From Odobenus rosmarus divergens (taxonomy: Eukaryota > Chordata > Mammalia > Carnivora > Odobenidae): 64,000 bases of DNA. The notes beneath the pieces were generated by a model. It saw only the letters and a list, made by a program, of their open reading frames with translations, ran no database searches and was not told the DNA's origin. Positions within the stretch are counted from its first letter, which is position 1, and each line of letters opens with the position of its first letter. The translations under genes were made by a program, and so were the position numbers. This document shows positions 20,130-29,165 of the stretch, piece after piece. The stretch spans positions 744,001 through 808,000 of the forward strand of contig NW_004451517.1 of NCBI RefSeq assembly GCF_000321225.1, given 5' to 3'.

Positions 20130-20705
20130 AGTAACCAGATTAGGGTACACTCTAATCTTTATTACAGTTTTATGAGAGATTGTTAGTCCCATTTTACAGC
20201 TGAGGAAATGGGCAGAATAACACTCCCAGACTCCCTGTATCCGTCAGGGTCCCAGCAGTGAAGCAGAACCAGTAGGAGATAGATAATAAGGGATTTATTA
20301 CACAGAGCTGGTGCAGACGACTGTGGGGGCCAGCTAGGCAGGTCGGAATCCGTGGGGCAGGCCATGAGGATGGGGCTAGGATTCGTGGACACCAGCTGAG
20401 GCTGCTGTCCACAGGCAGAACTTTTTTCTTCAGGAAATCTTCAGTCCTGTTAAGGCCTTTCAACTGATTGGACCAGGCCCACCCAGATCCTCTAGGACAC
20501 TCTCCCTTCCAGAAGTCACCTGATTTTTGGACTGTAATTTCTTCTACAACACCTCCACACTCAAAGCACCTAGATGAACGATCAATTGAATAACTGGGGG
20601 CTATGGCCTCACCAAGTTGACACATCAAATTGACCATCATGACCCCCATTTGGTAAGTGGCGAGCCTGAGATTGGAACTGAGGCCTGACCTCGAGCTGAT
20701 TTTGA
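20130..20705 (-). mobile_element. MIR split by a ~400-bp younger repeat
   Basis: Antisense MIR starts with CCCATTTTACAGCTGAGGAAATGGGCAGAATAAC (20189-20222) and resumes with TTGGTAAGTGGCGAGCCTGAGATTGGAACTGAGGCC (20650-20685). Between them, about 20238-20641, lies a separate element starting CCGTCAGGGTCCCAGCAGTGAAGCAGAACC and ending AAGTTGACACATCAAATTGACCATCA. Confidence 0.6.
20238..20641 (+). mobile_element. Interspersed repeat nested in a MIR
   Basis: Starts with the common GGGTCCCAGCAGTGAAGCAGAACCAGTAGG...GATTTATTA phrase and ends with GCCTCACCAAGTTGACACATCAAATTGACCATCA. This order is known from a mammalian-wide L1/LTR-class repeat whose name I cannot fix. Non-coding. Confidence 0.5.
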
Positions 20706-20714
20706 TTACCACGA

Positions 20715-20855
20715 CCAATTAATCCTTGCAACAACCTGTGAGGCAGGTCATATCCCCACCTTACAGGTGAGAAAAAACAAGTGTCGGAGAAGCCAAGTCT
20801 CCAGCCCAGGCTTGCACATCAGCTCCCAGTCAGCACTCAAGAAATAGTTTTTGAA
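20715..20855 (-). mobile_element. MIR or L2-like fragment, antisense
   Basis: ATTAATCCTTGCAACAACCTGTGAGGCAGGTCATATCCCCACCTTACAGGTGAG is antisense MIR; the tail reads CAGTCAGCACTCAAGAAATAG. Confidence 0.6.
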
Positions 20856-20859
20856 TGAA

Positions 20860-21800
20860 CGAGTTTAGCCAAGATTCACAGCCTATTCTGCCCGAGTGTA
20901 GCACCTGCTCACTGACCCTCCATCCCCACCCCAAGCCCTCCTACCCTGGCCCATCCTGCCCTCGACTGTCTGTCGGGAGCCGCCACTTGATCTGAGAAGT
21001 AGGGACTTTTATTCTGGTGAGGGAAACGAGTGGGAAGAACTTTTGCGGAGGGAAAGGAGGGAGTGCAGCCCAGACCAGGGTGCTGGCCAAGCTTTAGGAG
21101 GACTGTTAGGGTCCGTGATCTCTGCCCTCCTGTCTCCCACAACACTAATGGGGACAGTAATCGTGGACAGCACACTGTCACTAGCCCCCCCCATCTGCAA
21201 GCAGAGGAAACACACCCCCTGGGCCTGGTTGTCCCCCACCCACCCCCCCGACCACCCGCCAGGATGCGGCTGGGGAGCGTAGGGGTTGCTGCTTTGATGC
21301 CCGGGCAGCTCTCCACAATTACCTAGACGACCAGCTCGTGAAATCGAATATGAGGGATTGGAAGACTTTTATGGGGGGCTTTTCTGCTTCCAGCAAATTC
21401 CAGGGCACAATTTTATAATCACGTGATTCCAGGCCTCCCCTTGCCCCCTACTCTCCATTGTGTGAAGGGAAGGGTTGGGGCTTCCAGGGAGGGTGGGGGT
21501 GGCCCCGTGGGAACCCAGGGAGGGAGCAGGGAAGCGGGGCGGGAGTTCCCTGGAGATCGCCCTTCAGCTGTGTCTCAGGTCAGGCGAGTCCAGCCGTGTC
21601 CTCCGGGGGGGCTACACAGGGCCCCCTTCATCCGCCCCCAAGGCCCCAGACTTGGTCCACATTGCAGGGGAAGCTCAGAGGCCTCCGGACACTTAATTTC
21701 CATGAGGAACTTCAAAGCACGGCCCCTGGACTCCGTGTGGGTGCGTGGCCACCTGGTCCCCACGGGTCCCCCGCCTGGTCCCCACAGGATGATGGGGGAG
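20860..21800. other. GC-rich stretch before the satellite block
   Basis: Runs of C near 21185-21191 and 21240-21248. No gene recognised. Many overlapping open frames on both strands are consistent with chance in GC-rich DNA. Confidence 0.35.
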
Positions 21801-22002
21801 GGGGCTGGGGTGGACGAGACACACAGAGGCCCGTGTGGGAATGTGGCACAGGGACAGACAGAGGCAGTGATGGAGAATCGCACAGATACCACAGCATGCA
21901 TGGAGGAATACAGACGGACACACGGACAGTGAGCAACACACACACAGGGACAGAAACAGCACAGCGGAGAGACGGGGTAACCAGAAACGGAGACACGGAG
22001 AC
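21800..22002. repeat. Degenerate GACACA/GGACAGA-rich zone
   Basis: Rich in GACACACAG, GGGACAGACAGAG, GGACACACGGACAG and GGAGACACGGAGACAC. It grades into the 8-bp array and looks like the decayed or ancestral edge of that satellite. Confidence 0.55.
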
Positions 22003-22660
22003 ACACTGACGCACAGACGCACTGACGCACAGACACGCCAACGCACCGACGCGCCGACGCACAGACGCACCAACGCACCGACACAGACATACCGACGCAC
22101 AGACGCACCGACGCGCCGACGCACAGACACACCGACGCACCGACGCACCGACACACCGACGCACCGACACAGACACACCGACGCACAGACGCACCGACGC
22201 ACCGACGCACGGAGACACGGAGACACACCGACGCACAGACGCACTGACGCACAGACACGCCAACGCACCGACGCACCGACGCACCGACGCACCGACGCAC
22301 CGACACACCGACGCACCGACGCACCGACGCACCGACGCACCGACGACACAGACACACCGACACCGACACACCGACGCACCGACGCACCGACACAGACACA
22401 CCGACGCACAGACGCACCGACGCACCGACGCGCCGACGCACAGACACACCGACGCACCGACCCACCGACACACCGACGCAGACACACCGACGCACAGACG
22501 CACCGACGCGCCGACGCGCCGACGCGCCGACGCACCGACGCACCGACGCACCGACGCACCGACGCACCGACACAGACACACCGACGCGCACAGACTCACC
22601 GACACACTGACGCACAGACGCACCGACGCACCGACGCACCGACGCACAGACACACAGCGG
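22003..22660. repeat. CpG-dense 8-bp minisatellite, unit CGACGCAC
   Basis: About 80 tandem copies of CGACGCAC with variants AGACGCAC, CGACACAC, CGACGCGC and an occasional shortened ACACAC unit. The canonical unit holds two CpGs. Because 8 is not a multiple of 3, each frame of a pure array reads the same octapeptide cycle: VRRCVGAS on minus, RRTDAPTH on plus. No frame meets a stop, so the very long minus-strand open frames here are artefacts. A marker (GGAGACACGGAGACACAC) recurs at 21989 and 22211, showing a 222-bp higher-order duplication. Confidence 0.95.
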
Positions 22661-23237
22661 GAGACAGACGTGGAGGGAGAGCAAGACAGAAAGCACGACA
22701 GAAACACACCCCCAGGGAGGGAGGCCAGGAACCAGAGAGAACAGGAGGAAGGGGGATCGGTGGCAGCCTGGTGGGACTTCTGACTCGGGAACCGCGAGAC
22801 GAGACAGTGAGTCTGTGTGGCCGGGAGGCTTCGGGTTGGGGCTTTGGTAGAAGCAGCAAGAAGCCAACAGCGGGCGCCGCTGACTCTGAGGGCACGCTCT
22901 GTGGCCAGTGCTCGGGCCCCGCACCCGCCCCGGGCCACCGCTCTGCCGTCGTTGCCGCTGTTCGTGTCCCTGGGGCCCCGCCGAGCAGACGCCGGCTCTG
23001 CAGTTAAGCTGCTTGGGTTTGAGGCCCAGCTCCACCACCTCCTCCTCTGGGCAAGTCCCCGACCTTCTCTGTGCCTCAGTTTCCCTCCTGGGAAGGGAGG
23101 ATGAGAACGGTCCTGATGCCCCCCCCCCCCGGGGGTGGCTGTGAGCATTCGGTGAGTGACAGCCTCCGGGCCAGTGATGGCCTCGTGTCCCCCCAGCCCG
23201 GGCCCTCCCGGCAGGTCTGAGGATCTGCATGGAAAGG
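22661..23237. other. GC-rich spacer between two satellites, with a MIR
   Basis: Begins with a purine-rich tail (GAGGGAGAGCAAGACAGAAAGC) and continues as unique GC-rich DNA. About 23000-23160 is a sense MIR (TTTGAGGCCCAGCTCCACCACCTCC, GTGCCTCAGTTTCCCTCCTGGGAAGGGAGGATG). A run of ten C at about 23121 is inside. Confidence 0.5.
23000..23160 (+). mobile_element. MIR
   Basis: AAGCTGCTTGGGTTTGAGGCCCAGCTCCACCACCTCCTCCTCTGGGCAAGTCCCCGACCTTCTCTGTGCCTCAGTTTCCC is a well-ordered sense MIR. It shows that the sequence between the two satellites is old genomic DNA. Confidence 0.75.
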
Positions 23238-23870
23238 AGTGTCTGGGTGACTGTGCGTGTGAGTGTGTAGGAACATGTGTGTGAGTCCGTGCAGGTGTGG
23301 GTGTGTGTGAGGGTGAGTGTGTGGCTATGAATGTGTGTAGGTATGCGAGGGTGAGTGTGTGAGTGTGCAAGTAGGAACACGTATCAGGGTGTGGTGTGTG
23401 AGGGTGTATGAACGTGTGTGTGGATGTGTGGGGGTGAATTTGTGTTTGTGTGAGTGTGAGTATGAATGGAGCGTGTGGGTGTGGGGTGAATGTGTGTGCA
23501 AGTAGGAACGTGTGTGTGAGTAGGACCACGTGTGAGTGTGTGTGGGTGAATGTGTGTGAGTGTGTATGAATGTGTGTGTGGGGGTGAATGTGTGTTTCTG
23601 AGTGTGAATGTGTGAGGATGAGTGTGGATGTGGGGGATGAATGTGAGTGTGCGAGTAGGGGCGTGTGTGGGTGTGTGTGGGGTATTTGCGTGAGTGTGAG
23701 TATGAATGAGTGTGGATGTGTGTGGGGGTGAATGTGTGTTAATGTGAATATGTGTATAAGTGTGAGTGTGGATGTGGGGGATGAATGTGTGAGTGTGCGA
23801 GTAGGGGTGTGTGTGAGTGTGTGGATGTGTGTGGGGGTTAGTGTGTGTTGGGGAGTGTGTGTTGGGGAGC
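23238..23870. repeat. TG-rich minisatellite with ~140-bp higher-order unit
   Basis: Irregular GTGTGTG, GTGAGTGTG, GGGGGTGAATGTGTG and GTATGAATG units, G/T-only over long stretches of the plus strand. The marker GTGCAAGTAGG or GTGCGAGTAGG recurs near 23366, 23497, 23650 and 23796, at 131-153 bp spacing. A longer block, GATGTGGGGGATGAATG, recurs at 23627 and 23771. Alternating purine-pyrimidine runs favour Z-DNA. Confidence 0.9.
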
Positions 23871-23885
23871 GCACCGGGGAGCGCA

Positions 23886-23900
23886 GACGCCCTCTGGTGG
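23886..23900 (-). promoter_or_regulatory. CTCF-like motif at the satellite edge
   Basis: GACGCCCTCTGGTGG is the reverse complement of CCACCAGAGGGCGTC, close to the CTCF consensus. It begins about 15 bp after the TG-rich array ends. Minus orientation. Confidence 0.6.
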
Positions 23901-24109
23901 TTGGGTGTGCTTGTCTCAGCCTGTAACAGGAAACCTGTTGGAAAATCCATACTCCGTCTTTGCAGGCGGTTGTACATTTTTACACTTGTGTCAGAACTTA
24001 CTGCACACAGATAATACCACGACTACTACAGCCACATAGCCAGGGTTACCGAGCAAGCTACATCCTCCTACTATGTTCTCCTGAGTGCCCCCCCACCAAT
24101 ACCCCCTTC

Positions 24110-24295
24110 AGCCGGCCATGACTTACTGAGCACCTACTAGGTGCCAGGTACTGTAAATCCTCCAACAAGATAACCAGCATCACTCCCATTTCATGGACAA
24201 GGAAACTGAGACTCAGAGAAGTTAAGTGACTTCCACAGTTACAGTAGTGAGAGTCCAAGCAGAGTCTAAACCCGGGTTTTTACCCCTCAGCCTAT
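24110..24295 (-). mobile_element. MIR, antisense, nearly full length
   Basis: GACTTACTGAGCACCTACTAGGTGCCAGGTACTG...TCCCATTTCATGGACAAGGAAACTGAGACTCAGAGAAGTTAAGTGACTTCCACAGTTAC...AGTCTAAACCCGGG is classical antisense MIR. Confidence 0.85.
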
Positions 24296-24299
24296 GCTC

Positions 24300-24560
24300 T
24301 CACCATAGCTGCTCCTCCGGGCACCCCCGATAAGCCCCCTCTGTCCCGTCCCATGCTCCCCTGGGGTCTCACCTGCGCGGCGCTGGCCACAGCTCACTGG
24401 TCAGATGCTCACATCCTGCCTGCCTGCCCCGCCTCCCTTGCTCAGCCCCGAATCCCAGAGGGTGTCATTGTATCCTCAGCTCCCAGCCCATGGCCCAGAC
24501 CACAGTAGGTGCTTAGTATGTGGTTCTTGACTGACTGGATGAGAGCAAAATCTCCCCTCT
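24300..24560 (+). mobile_element. L2 3' end
   Basis: Ends CATTGTATCCTCAGCTCCCAGCCCATGGCCCAGACCACAGTAGGTGCTTAGTATGTGG, an L2-type 3' terminus. The upstream limit is uncertain. Confidence 0.5.
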
Positions 24561-24564
24561 CCTC

Positions 24565-24800
24565 TGTGACTCGCTACCTAGCTCCTACTCCTTAAGACTT
24601 CCCCTCCTCCAGGAAGCCCTCCATGGTGTCCCTCCTGCCTCCAGGCTCTCTGGGTTCCCTGGCCCCTGGCTCATCCCAGCATACCCCGGGTGTCTGCCTC
24701 TCCCACCAGACTGTCTTGTTCACTATTATATTGCCTGGCACTTAGTAGGTGCTTAGTAAATGCGTTGAAGGGATGAACGAATGGCTGAATGAGTGCGTAA
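24565..24800 (+). mobile_element. L2 3' end
   Basis: CTCCAGGAAGCCCTCCATGGTG...ACCAGACTGTCTTGTTCACTATTATATTGCCTGGCACTTAGTAGGTGCTTAGTAAATGCGTTGAAGGGATGAACGAATG is a clear L2 terminus with its short terminal repeats. Confidence 0.75.
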
Positions 24801-25064
24801 GTGCATGGAGGCTGGTCAGGAGGCATGGGGATGGGGAAAGAGCTAAGGGAAGGCTTAAGAACTTTGGCCAACAGGGACGCTAATGACCATCCTGGTGACC
24901 TCCTTTGCCTCCCCCGCTGAGGCTGAGGAGCAGCTCACCTGGGCACAGCCTTTGACCAACCTGGGCAGAGATCCCAGGAGGGCTCAGAGCCCGGGGCCCA
25001 GTCTCCCCACTCACTAGTGTGTGTGGGAGATGGGGGGAAATAACTTGGGTGTGTCACTCTCTCT
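24801..25064. other. Non-coding stretch, nothing recognised
   Basis: GC-rich unique sequence. No supported gene. Confidence 0.3.
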
Positions 25065-25525
25065 GCTCTAACTAGTGGCTCACACAACACAAGTTTATCC
25101 TTCTGGAGGTCAGAAGCCTGTAGAGGGTCTCATTGGCCTAAATCATGGGGTGGGCCAAGCTGTGTTCCTTCTGGAGGCTCTAGGGGAGAATCTGTTTTCT
25201 TGCCTCTTCTAGGTTCTAGAAGCTGCTTCGTTCCTTGGATTGGGCCCCTTCCCCATTGTCAAAGCCAGCAACGGCCTTGAGAGTCTTTCTCACACTGCAT
25301 CACTCTGATCTCTGCTGCGGTGGGCACGTCCCCTTCTCTGACTCTTACAGAGACCCTTATGGTGACTCTGGGACCCCCAAGTACTCCAGGACCATCTCCC
25401 CATCCCACGAACCTTGACTGAATCACGTCTGCACAGGCCCTTTTGAGGCGCAAGGTGACAGGGTTACAGGGTCCAGGGATTGGGACATGGACCTCTCTGG
25501 GGACCACGATTGCGTCCCCTCTTCA
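25065..25525 (-). mobile_element. MaLR-like LTR, antisense
   Basis: Antisense landmarks: TTATCCTTCTGGAGGTCAGAAGCC, TTCCTTCTGGAGGCTCTAGGGGAGAATCTG, CAAAGCCAGCAACGGCCTTGAGAGTC, ACTGCATCACTCTGATCTCTGCTG, GTCCAGGGATTGGGACATGGACCTCTCTGGGG. Long, ordered match to an old LTR-type repeat. Confidence 0.6.
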
Positions 25526-26214
25526 AACCTCAGTGTCTGTGTCTCTAAATGAGAAGGAACTGGGCCCGCCTCTCGGGATTTCGCTCCTGGGGCTTTGTGC
25601 AGGGGCAGCACCTGCACCGACATTGCGCTCAGGAATTTGTTGGAAGTGCAAATTTGCTGGAGTCCCAGTGTGGTTAGGATGGGGACCCTGCCACCTGCCT
25701 GCCAGGTGGCTAGATGCCCTCTGTGCGAGGCCATAGTCCTAATAGTGCCTGCTCCAGAGAAAGGGAGGCCTGGGGTGATCATGCACAGCCCTGGCCCCTG
25801 GTCAAGGCCAGGAGGGCCCCCACTGCTGTCACTATGTCAGGGCACAGACAGAGGACTCCCGGCGCCCTTGGCGGGTCAGGGCCCCTGTGTGGGCTGCCTC
25901 CGCACAGCCTCCTCCAGTTCCTGGCTGGCGGTCCTCCCTTACAGATGCGTTTGCTGCCCTCTGCTGGCCGGGAGGCGCTCTGCCCCGCTCCCCGCCGCTG
26001 TTGGGGGCTGCCTCTCCCTGGTTCTCCGTCTCGGGTGGTGTGATTCCTTTGGGTCCCCACCTTGGGGTGGGTTCAGCCATGTGCCCCTACAAGCTACTGC
26101 TAGCGCTGTAAAGAGTAGAAGGCCATTTCCCAGGATGACGCAACGAAATGCAAACAACCCCCTCCTGTTCTCTTTGGGCTGGAAGGACCACAACTCAGTC
26201 TGGTGTCCTCGACA
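25526..26214. other. GC-rich unique stretch with a CTCF-like site
   Basis: A MER5-like phrase (TTTGTTGGAAGTGCAAATTTGCTGGAGTCCC) occurs near 25637. Open frames overlap on both strands and no domain is seen. Confidence 0.35.
25952..25969 (-). promoter_or_regulatory. CTCF-like motif
   Basis: TGCTGCCCTCTGCTGGCC is the reverse complement of GGCCAGCAGAGGGCAGCA, a strong CTCF-type sequence. Minus orientation, same as the motifs at 13793 and 23886. Confidence 0.65.
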
Positions 26215-26420
26215 CTGTGCAGTGCTCTTGTAGCCTGGGGTCTACTTGCTGGCATTCTGGAGCCACTCAGACCTATGTGCCAACCCCAGCTCTACCACTT
26301 CCTGGCTGTATGTCCTTGGATAAGTTACTTAACCTCTCTCAGTCTCAGGGACCTCTTCTGAGAAATGGGGTTAAGATCTACCTTGCAGTGTTGGAGCTGT
26401 GTAGGTTGCTAATATAATAG
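26215..26420 (+). mobile_element. MIR
   Basis: TTCTGGAGCCACTCAGACCTATGTGCCAACCCCAGCTCTACCACTTCCTGGCTGTATGTCCTTGGATAAGTTACTTAACCTCTCTCAGTCTCAGGGACC is a long, well-preserved sense MIR. Confidence 0.85.
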
Positions 26421-26625
26421 CCAATATTTGTCGAGTATATACTGTCCATCAGACCCTGTACTACGTTTGGCTCTTAATGGATCTCATCAAATCTTCGCAA
26501 GAACTTGGGAGGGAGGCACTGCTGTGATCTCCATTTTACAAATGAGGAAACTGAGTCTCGGAGGCAAAGTCTCCTGCCCCAGGTGTATGCAGCCAAGAGG
26601 GGAGAGCTGGAGTGTAATCTGGGGC
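26421..26625 (-). mobile_element. MIR, antisense, abutting a sense MIR
   Basis: CCAATATTTGTCGAGTATATACTGTCC...CTCCATTTTACAAATGAGGAAACTGAGTCTCGGAGGCAAAGTCTC...GGAGAGCTGGAGTGTAATC. It forms an inverted pair with the MIR immediately to its left. Confidence 0.8.
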
Positions 26626-27224
26626 TGTCCAAACCCATGGCCTGTTCTCTCCACCTCATGTTCCTGGGTCTCTGGTCCCGGCAGAAGGCCAGAGTGGCCA
26701 ATACATGTGTTCTTGATTTTTTTTTTTTTTTAATAAAGGAAAATAAATTAGTAAATGAAAGCATTTTGTTTGGCAGTCATTTTCTCTCCAAACATGGGGT
26801 CGCTGTGACATTAAAAAAGATGCTTTGGGGTGCAGGGTTGAGACCCCAGCCTTTGATACTTGTCGCCATGGGTACCCTCAGCCTTACATCTTGTCCAGCC
26901 CCCTGCCTCGACTTCCAGCCCACAGCAATGATCCCAGACAGTGAGATACCCCTGGACTCTGAAACACCCAAGAACAGACATCCCTGCCACCCGTCGTCGC
27001 CATGTTGCACAACTTTCCTTTGGAGCTTTTGTTGTCAGCTCTTTCTGATTTTAAGAAAGCTCCTGAAACCAAATCCTGTTTGGGTAATTTGACTTTTGTA
27101 AGAGCAGAAGCAATGTTTTGATTCCAATTAGTTAACCACAAATGCCTTTGGCAGCCTCTCTTTTGGGGTGAGCCTAACAGCATAAAACCCATTAGAAAAT
27201 TCTTGAAGGGAACAAAACACTCTC
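26626..27224. other. Unique non-coding stretch
   Basis: T run at 26720-26732, then AT-rich sequence. The open frame over 26505-27092 runs through MIR and unique DNA and is not supported as coding. Confidence 0.35.
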
Positions 27225-27410
27225 GGGTCTGTTTTGTGCCAGGTGCTTTCCGTCTATCACCTCAATGAATCCTACCAGCTGTGGCAAAACGTTTGCTCTC
27301 TTACGGACGGGGAAGCTGAGCCTGAGAATGCCCAGGGGCTCCGCAAAGATGCACAACTCTTCTGCGGCAAAGCGGGGATTGCACCGGACACCACGGGGTT
27401 CCTACCCAAA
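27225..27410 (-). mobile_element. MIR, antisense
   Basis: TGTTTTGTGCCAGGTGCTTTCCGTCTATCACCTCAATGAATCCTACC...GACGGGGAAGCTGAGCCTGAGAATGCC is diverged antisense MIR. Confidence 0.6.
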
Positions 27411-27505
27411 TCATCCCGCCCTCCCCTCCACCCCCACTCGCGCGGGACAAGCCTCTTTGCTTGGGGATGGTTTCTTCCTTTCCGGCAGCACTTTGTTAGT
27501 CTAAA

Positions 27506-27684
27506 CCAGGGGGCAGCAAACTTTTTTCGGAAAAGGACCATCTGGTAAATATTTTAGGCATGAGATCTCCGACAGTGTGGTATGAAAACAGCCATAGGCA
27601 GTATGTGGGTGAACGGGTATGGCTTTTTATACATAAGCAGGTGATGGATAGATTCGGTGCGCAGGTTGTAGTTTGCCAGTCCCC
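27506..27684 (-). mobile_element. hAT-type DNA transposon (MER1 group)
   Basis: Terminal inverted repeats CAGGGGGCAGCAAACTTTTTTCGG and GTAGTTTGCCAGTCCCCTC, with the internal phrase GGTAAATATTTTAGGCATG...AAAACAGCCATAGGCAGTATGTG. Non-autonomous. Confidence 0.75.
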
Positions 27685-27689
27685 TCCTC

Positions 27690-28112
27690 TGAGCCAATCA
27701 GGGCAATCCATTCCCCTTGCCAACAGTTGCTAGGAAGGGGTTTGGGCTATGGTTCTGGTCCATAAACCCTGTTGGGACGTCCACTGAACGGATTCTGGGA
27801 ATGAGTTGCTTTAGTCTTAAAAAGAGACCCTAGATGGAAACCTTTCTTCTCTGCATCTGGGTGAGGCTGGTGAGGTGATGGCTGGAGCTGGTGCAGACCT
27901 CTTGCACCTCCAGGAGATGGGCCTGAGGACCAAAACTGACCTGTAGAGGGTAGAGGAATCCTGTCGGCGATGTCAGCAAGTCCCTGAATGAACAGTCTGG
28001 CACTGCCACCCCTCCTCTGGATATATGACGTGAAACTGTAAAGATTTGTATTCTTTAAAGCTTCTCTGGCAGAAGTCTGTGGCTTTATAGCTAAAAGTCT
28101 CCTAACTGATAA
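27690..28112 (+). mobile_element. MaLR-like solo LTR
   Basis: GAGCCAATCAGGGCAATCC...AACAGTTGCTAGGAAGG at the left and GTCTGTGGCTTTATAGCTAAAAGTCTCCTAACTGATAAG at the right match the same LTR class as 9220-9780. Adjacent to, and directly following, the hAT element. Confidence 0.5.
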
Positions 28113-28897
28113 GTTGTCCAAAGTTTATTCTTTGCCTACTTCCCCACATGGTTTTCTTGGCTTAACTGGGTTTATTTTATATGGTGCCGAGCAGAAGCAA
28201 CACCAGTCTGTTTCATGCCAGAGGAAAATCAGCTGCAGCCTGAGAACTGGCCCAACCTGCACAAAACTACAGGTACTGATGTGTATGGAAATGAATGGCT
28301 TCCCAGCAGGGATGTTCATTTATGCAATTTTTGCCTTATAAAGCCAGTTATGGAAACACGGAACCCCAGAGCAGGTGTGCTTCTGATTACAGAGAGAGAG
28401 GGGCCCTCTCAAGTCACCTGACTGGTAGGTCGGTGGCTGAGAGCTTGCAAAGACAGCGTAGAGGCATGTGGGTTTCTACGGAAAGGGCAGCAGTAAGGCG
28501 GAACGTGGCATGGCCCCCTCGGTCGTCCCACAGCAGACGCATAACCGGCGGTAAACAGGTGGTAAGTACAGGCGGCCGTAGGAGCACCGAGAGCTGAGCA
28601 GTCAGCAACACCTTCCTGCAGGGAGAGACATCTCAGCCCGGCCAGGCGTGGGCTCAGAAGACAATGGTTGTGGGGGAGGGGTGGGGGGTGGGGATGAGGT
28701 TGCTTTCCACAGAATGGCTTGTGCAAAGGCCAGGTGTAAGAATAAGACCCCGTGTGATTTCTTCCAGGTATTACGTTCGGATGCCAAGATTTGCATTCCA
28801 TTAACACGGTTCTTAAAAATCTCTTAAAGTGCCCATAAGTAAAAACATCCATAGATTTGTGTTCACAGCCTTGTATGACAAATCCATGAGCTACCAT
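28113..28897. other. Unique non-coding stretch with a G-rich tract
   Basis: Contains TGGGGGAGGGGTGGGGGGTGGGG at 28671-28693, a G-quadruplex pattern. No gene recognised. Confidence 0.35.
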
Positions 28898-29107
28898 GAT
28901 TTCTCATCCTGGACCCTGGTGACATTTGGGGCAACAGAACTCTGTAGGGGACCGTCCTGTGCATCAGATGGTGTTTGGCAGCCTCCCCTGGCCTCTGCAC
29001 ACGAGGTGCCAATAGCAAGCTCTTTTTCTTCCACCTCATGAAAACCAAAAGTGTCTCCAGACATCGAGAAATGTCCCCTGACGGGTGCAGAATCATTCCT
29101 GTTAAAA
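28898..29107 (-). mobile_element. MER20, antisense
   Basis: TTTCTCATCCTGGACCCTGGTGACATTTGGGGC, GGGACCGTCCTGTGCATCAGATGG, GCAGCCTCCCCTGGCCTCTGC, ACCAAAAGTGTCTCCAGACATCGAGAAATGTCCCC: antisense MER20 across most of its length. Confidence 0.8.
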
Positions 29108-29165
29108 CCAAGGGCTAGACTAAAAGAAGGCCCATCAGACCCTCCTGTCTTTGAAAATCCTGCCA

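Larger units (their letters stand above)
21712..23874 (-). other. Spurious long open frame over two satellites
   Basis: A minus-strand open frame of about 720 codons spans the TG-rich array (giving His/Thr/Pro/Ser-rich sequence), a unique middle part and the 8-bp array (giving a VRRCVGAS repeat). Alternative frames over the same DNA are equally open (about 601 and 288 codons). There is no domain, no codon bias and no conserved start. Not annotated as a gene. Confidence 0.85.

Noticed and set aside
22003..22660. Possible CRISPR array, because of regular short repeats
   Set aside because: Pure tandem 8-bp units without unique spacers, in a vertebrate genome.
21575..23874. Very long minus-strand open frames (about 720, 601 and 288 codons) that could look like a repeat protein
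   Set aside because: They overlap each other in different frames over two satellites. An 8-bp repeat without a stop is open in all frames. No domain, no splice or start context, and a MIR lies in the middle.
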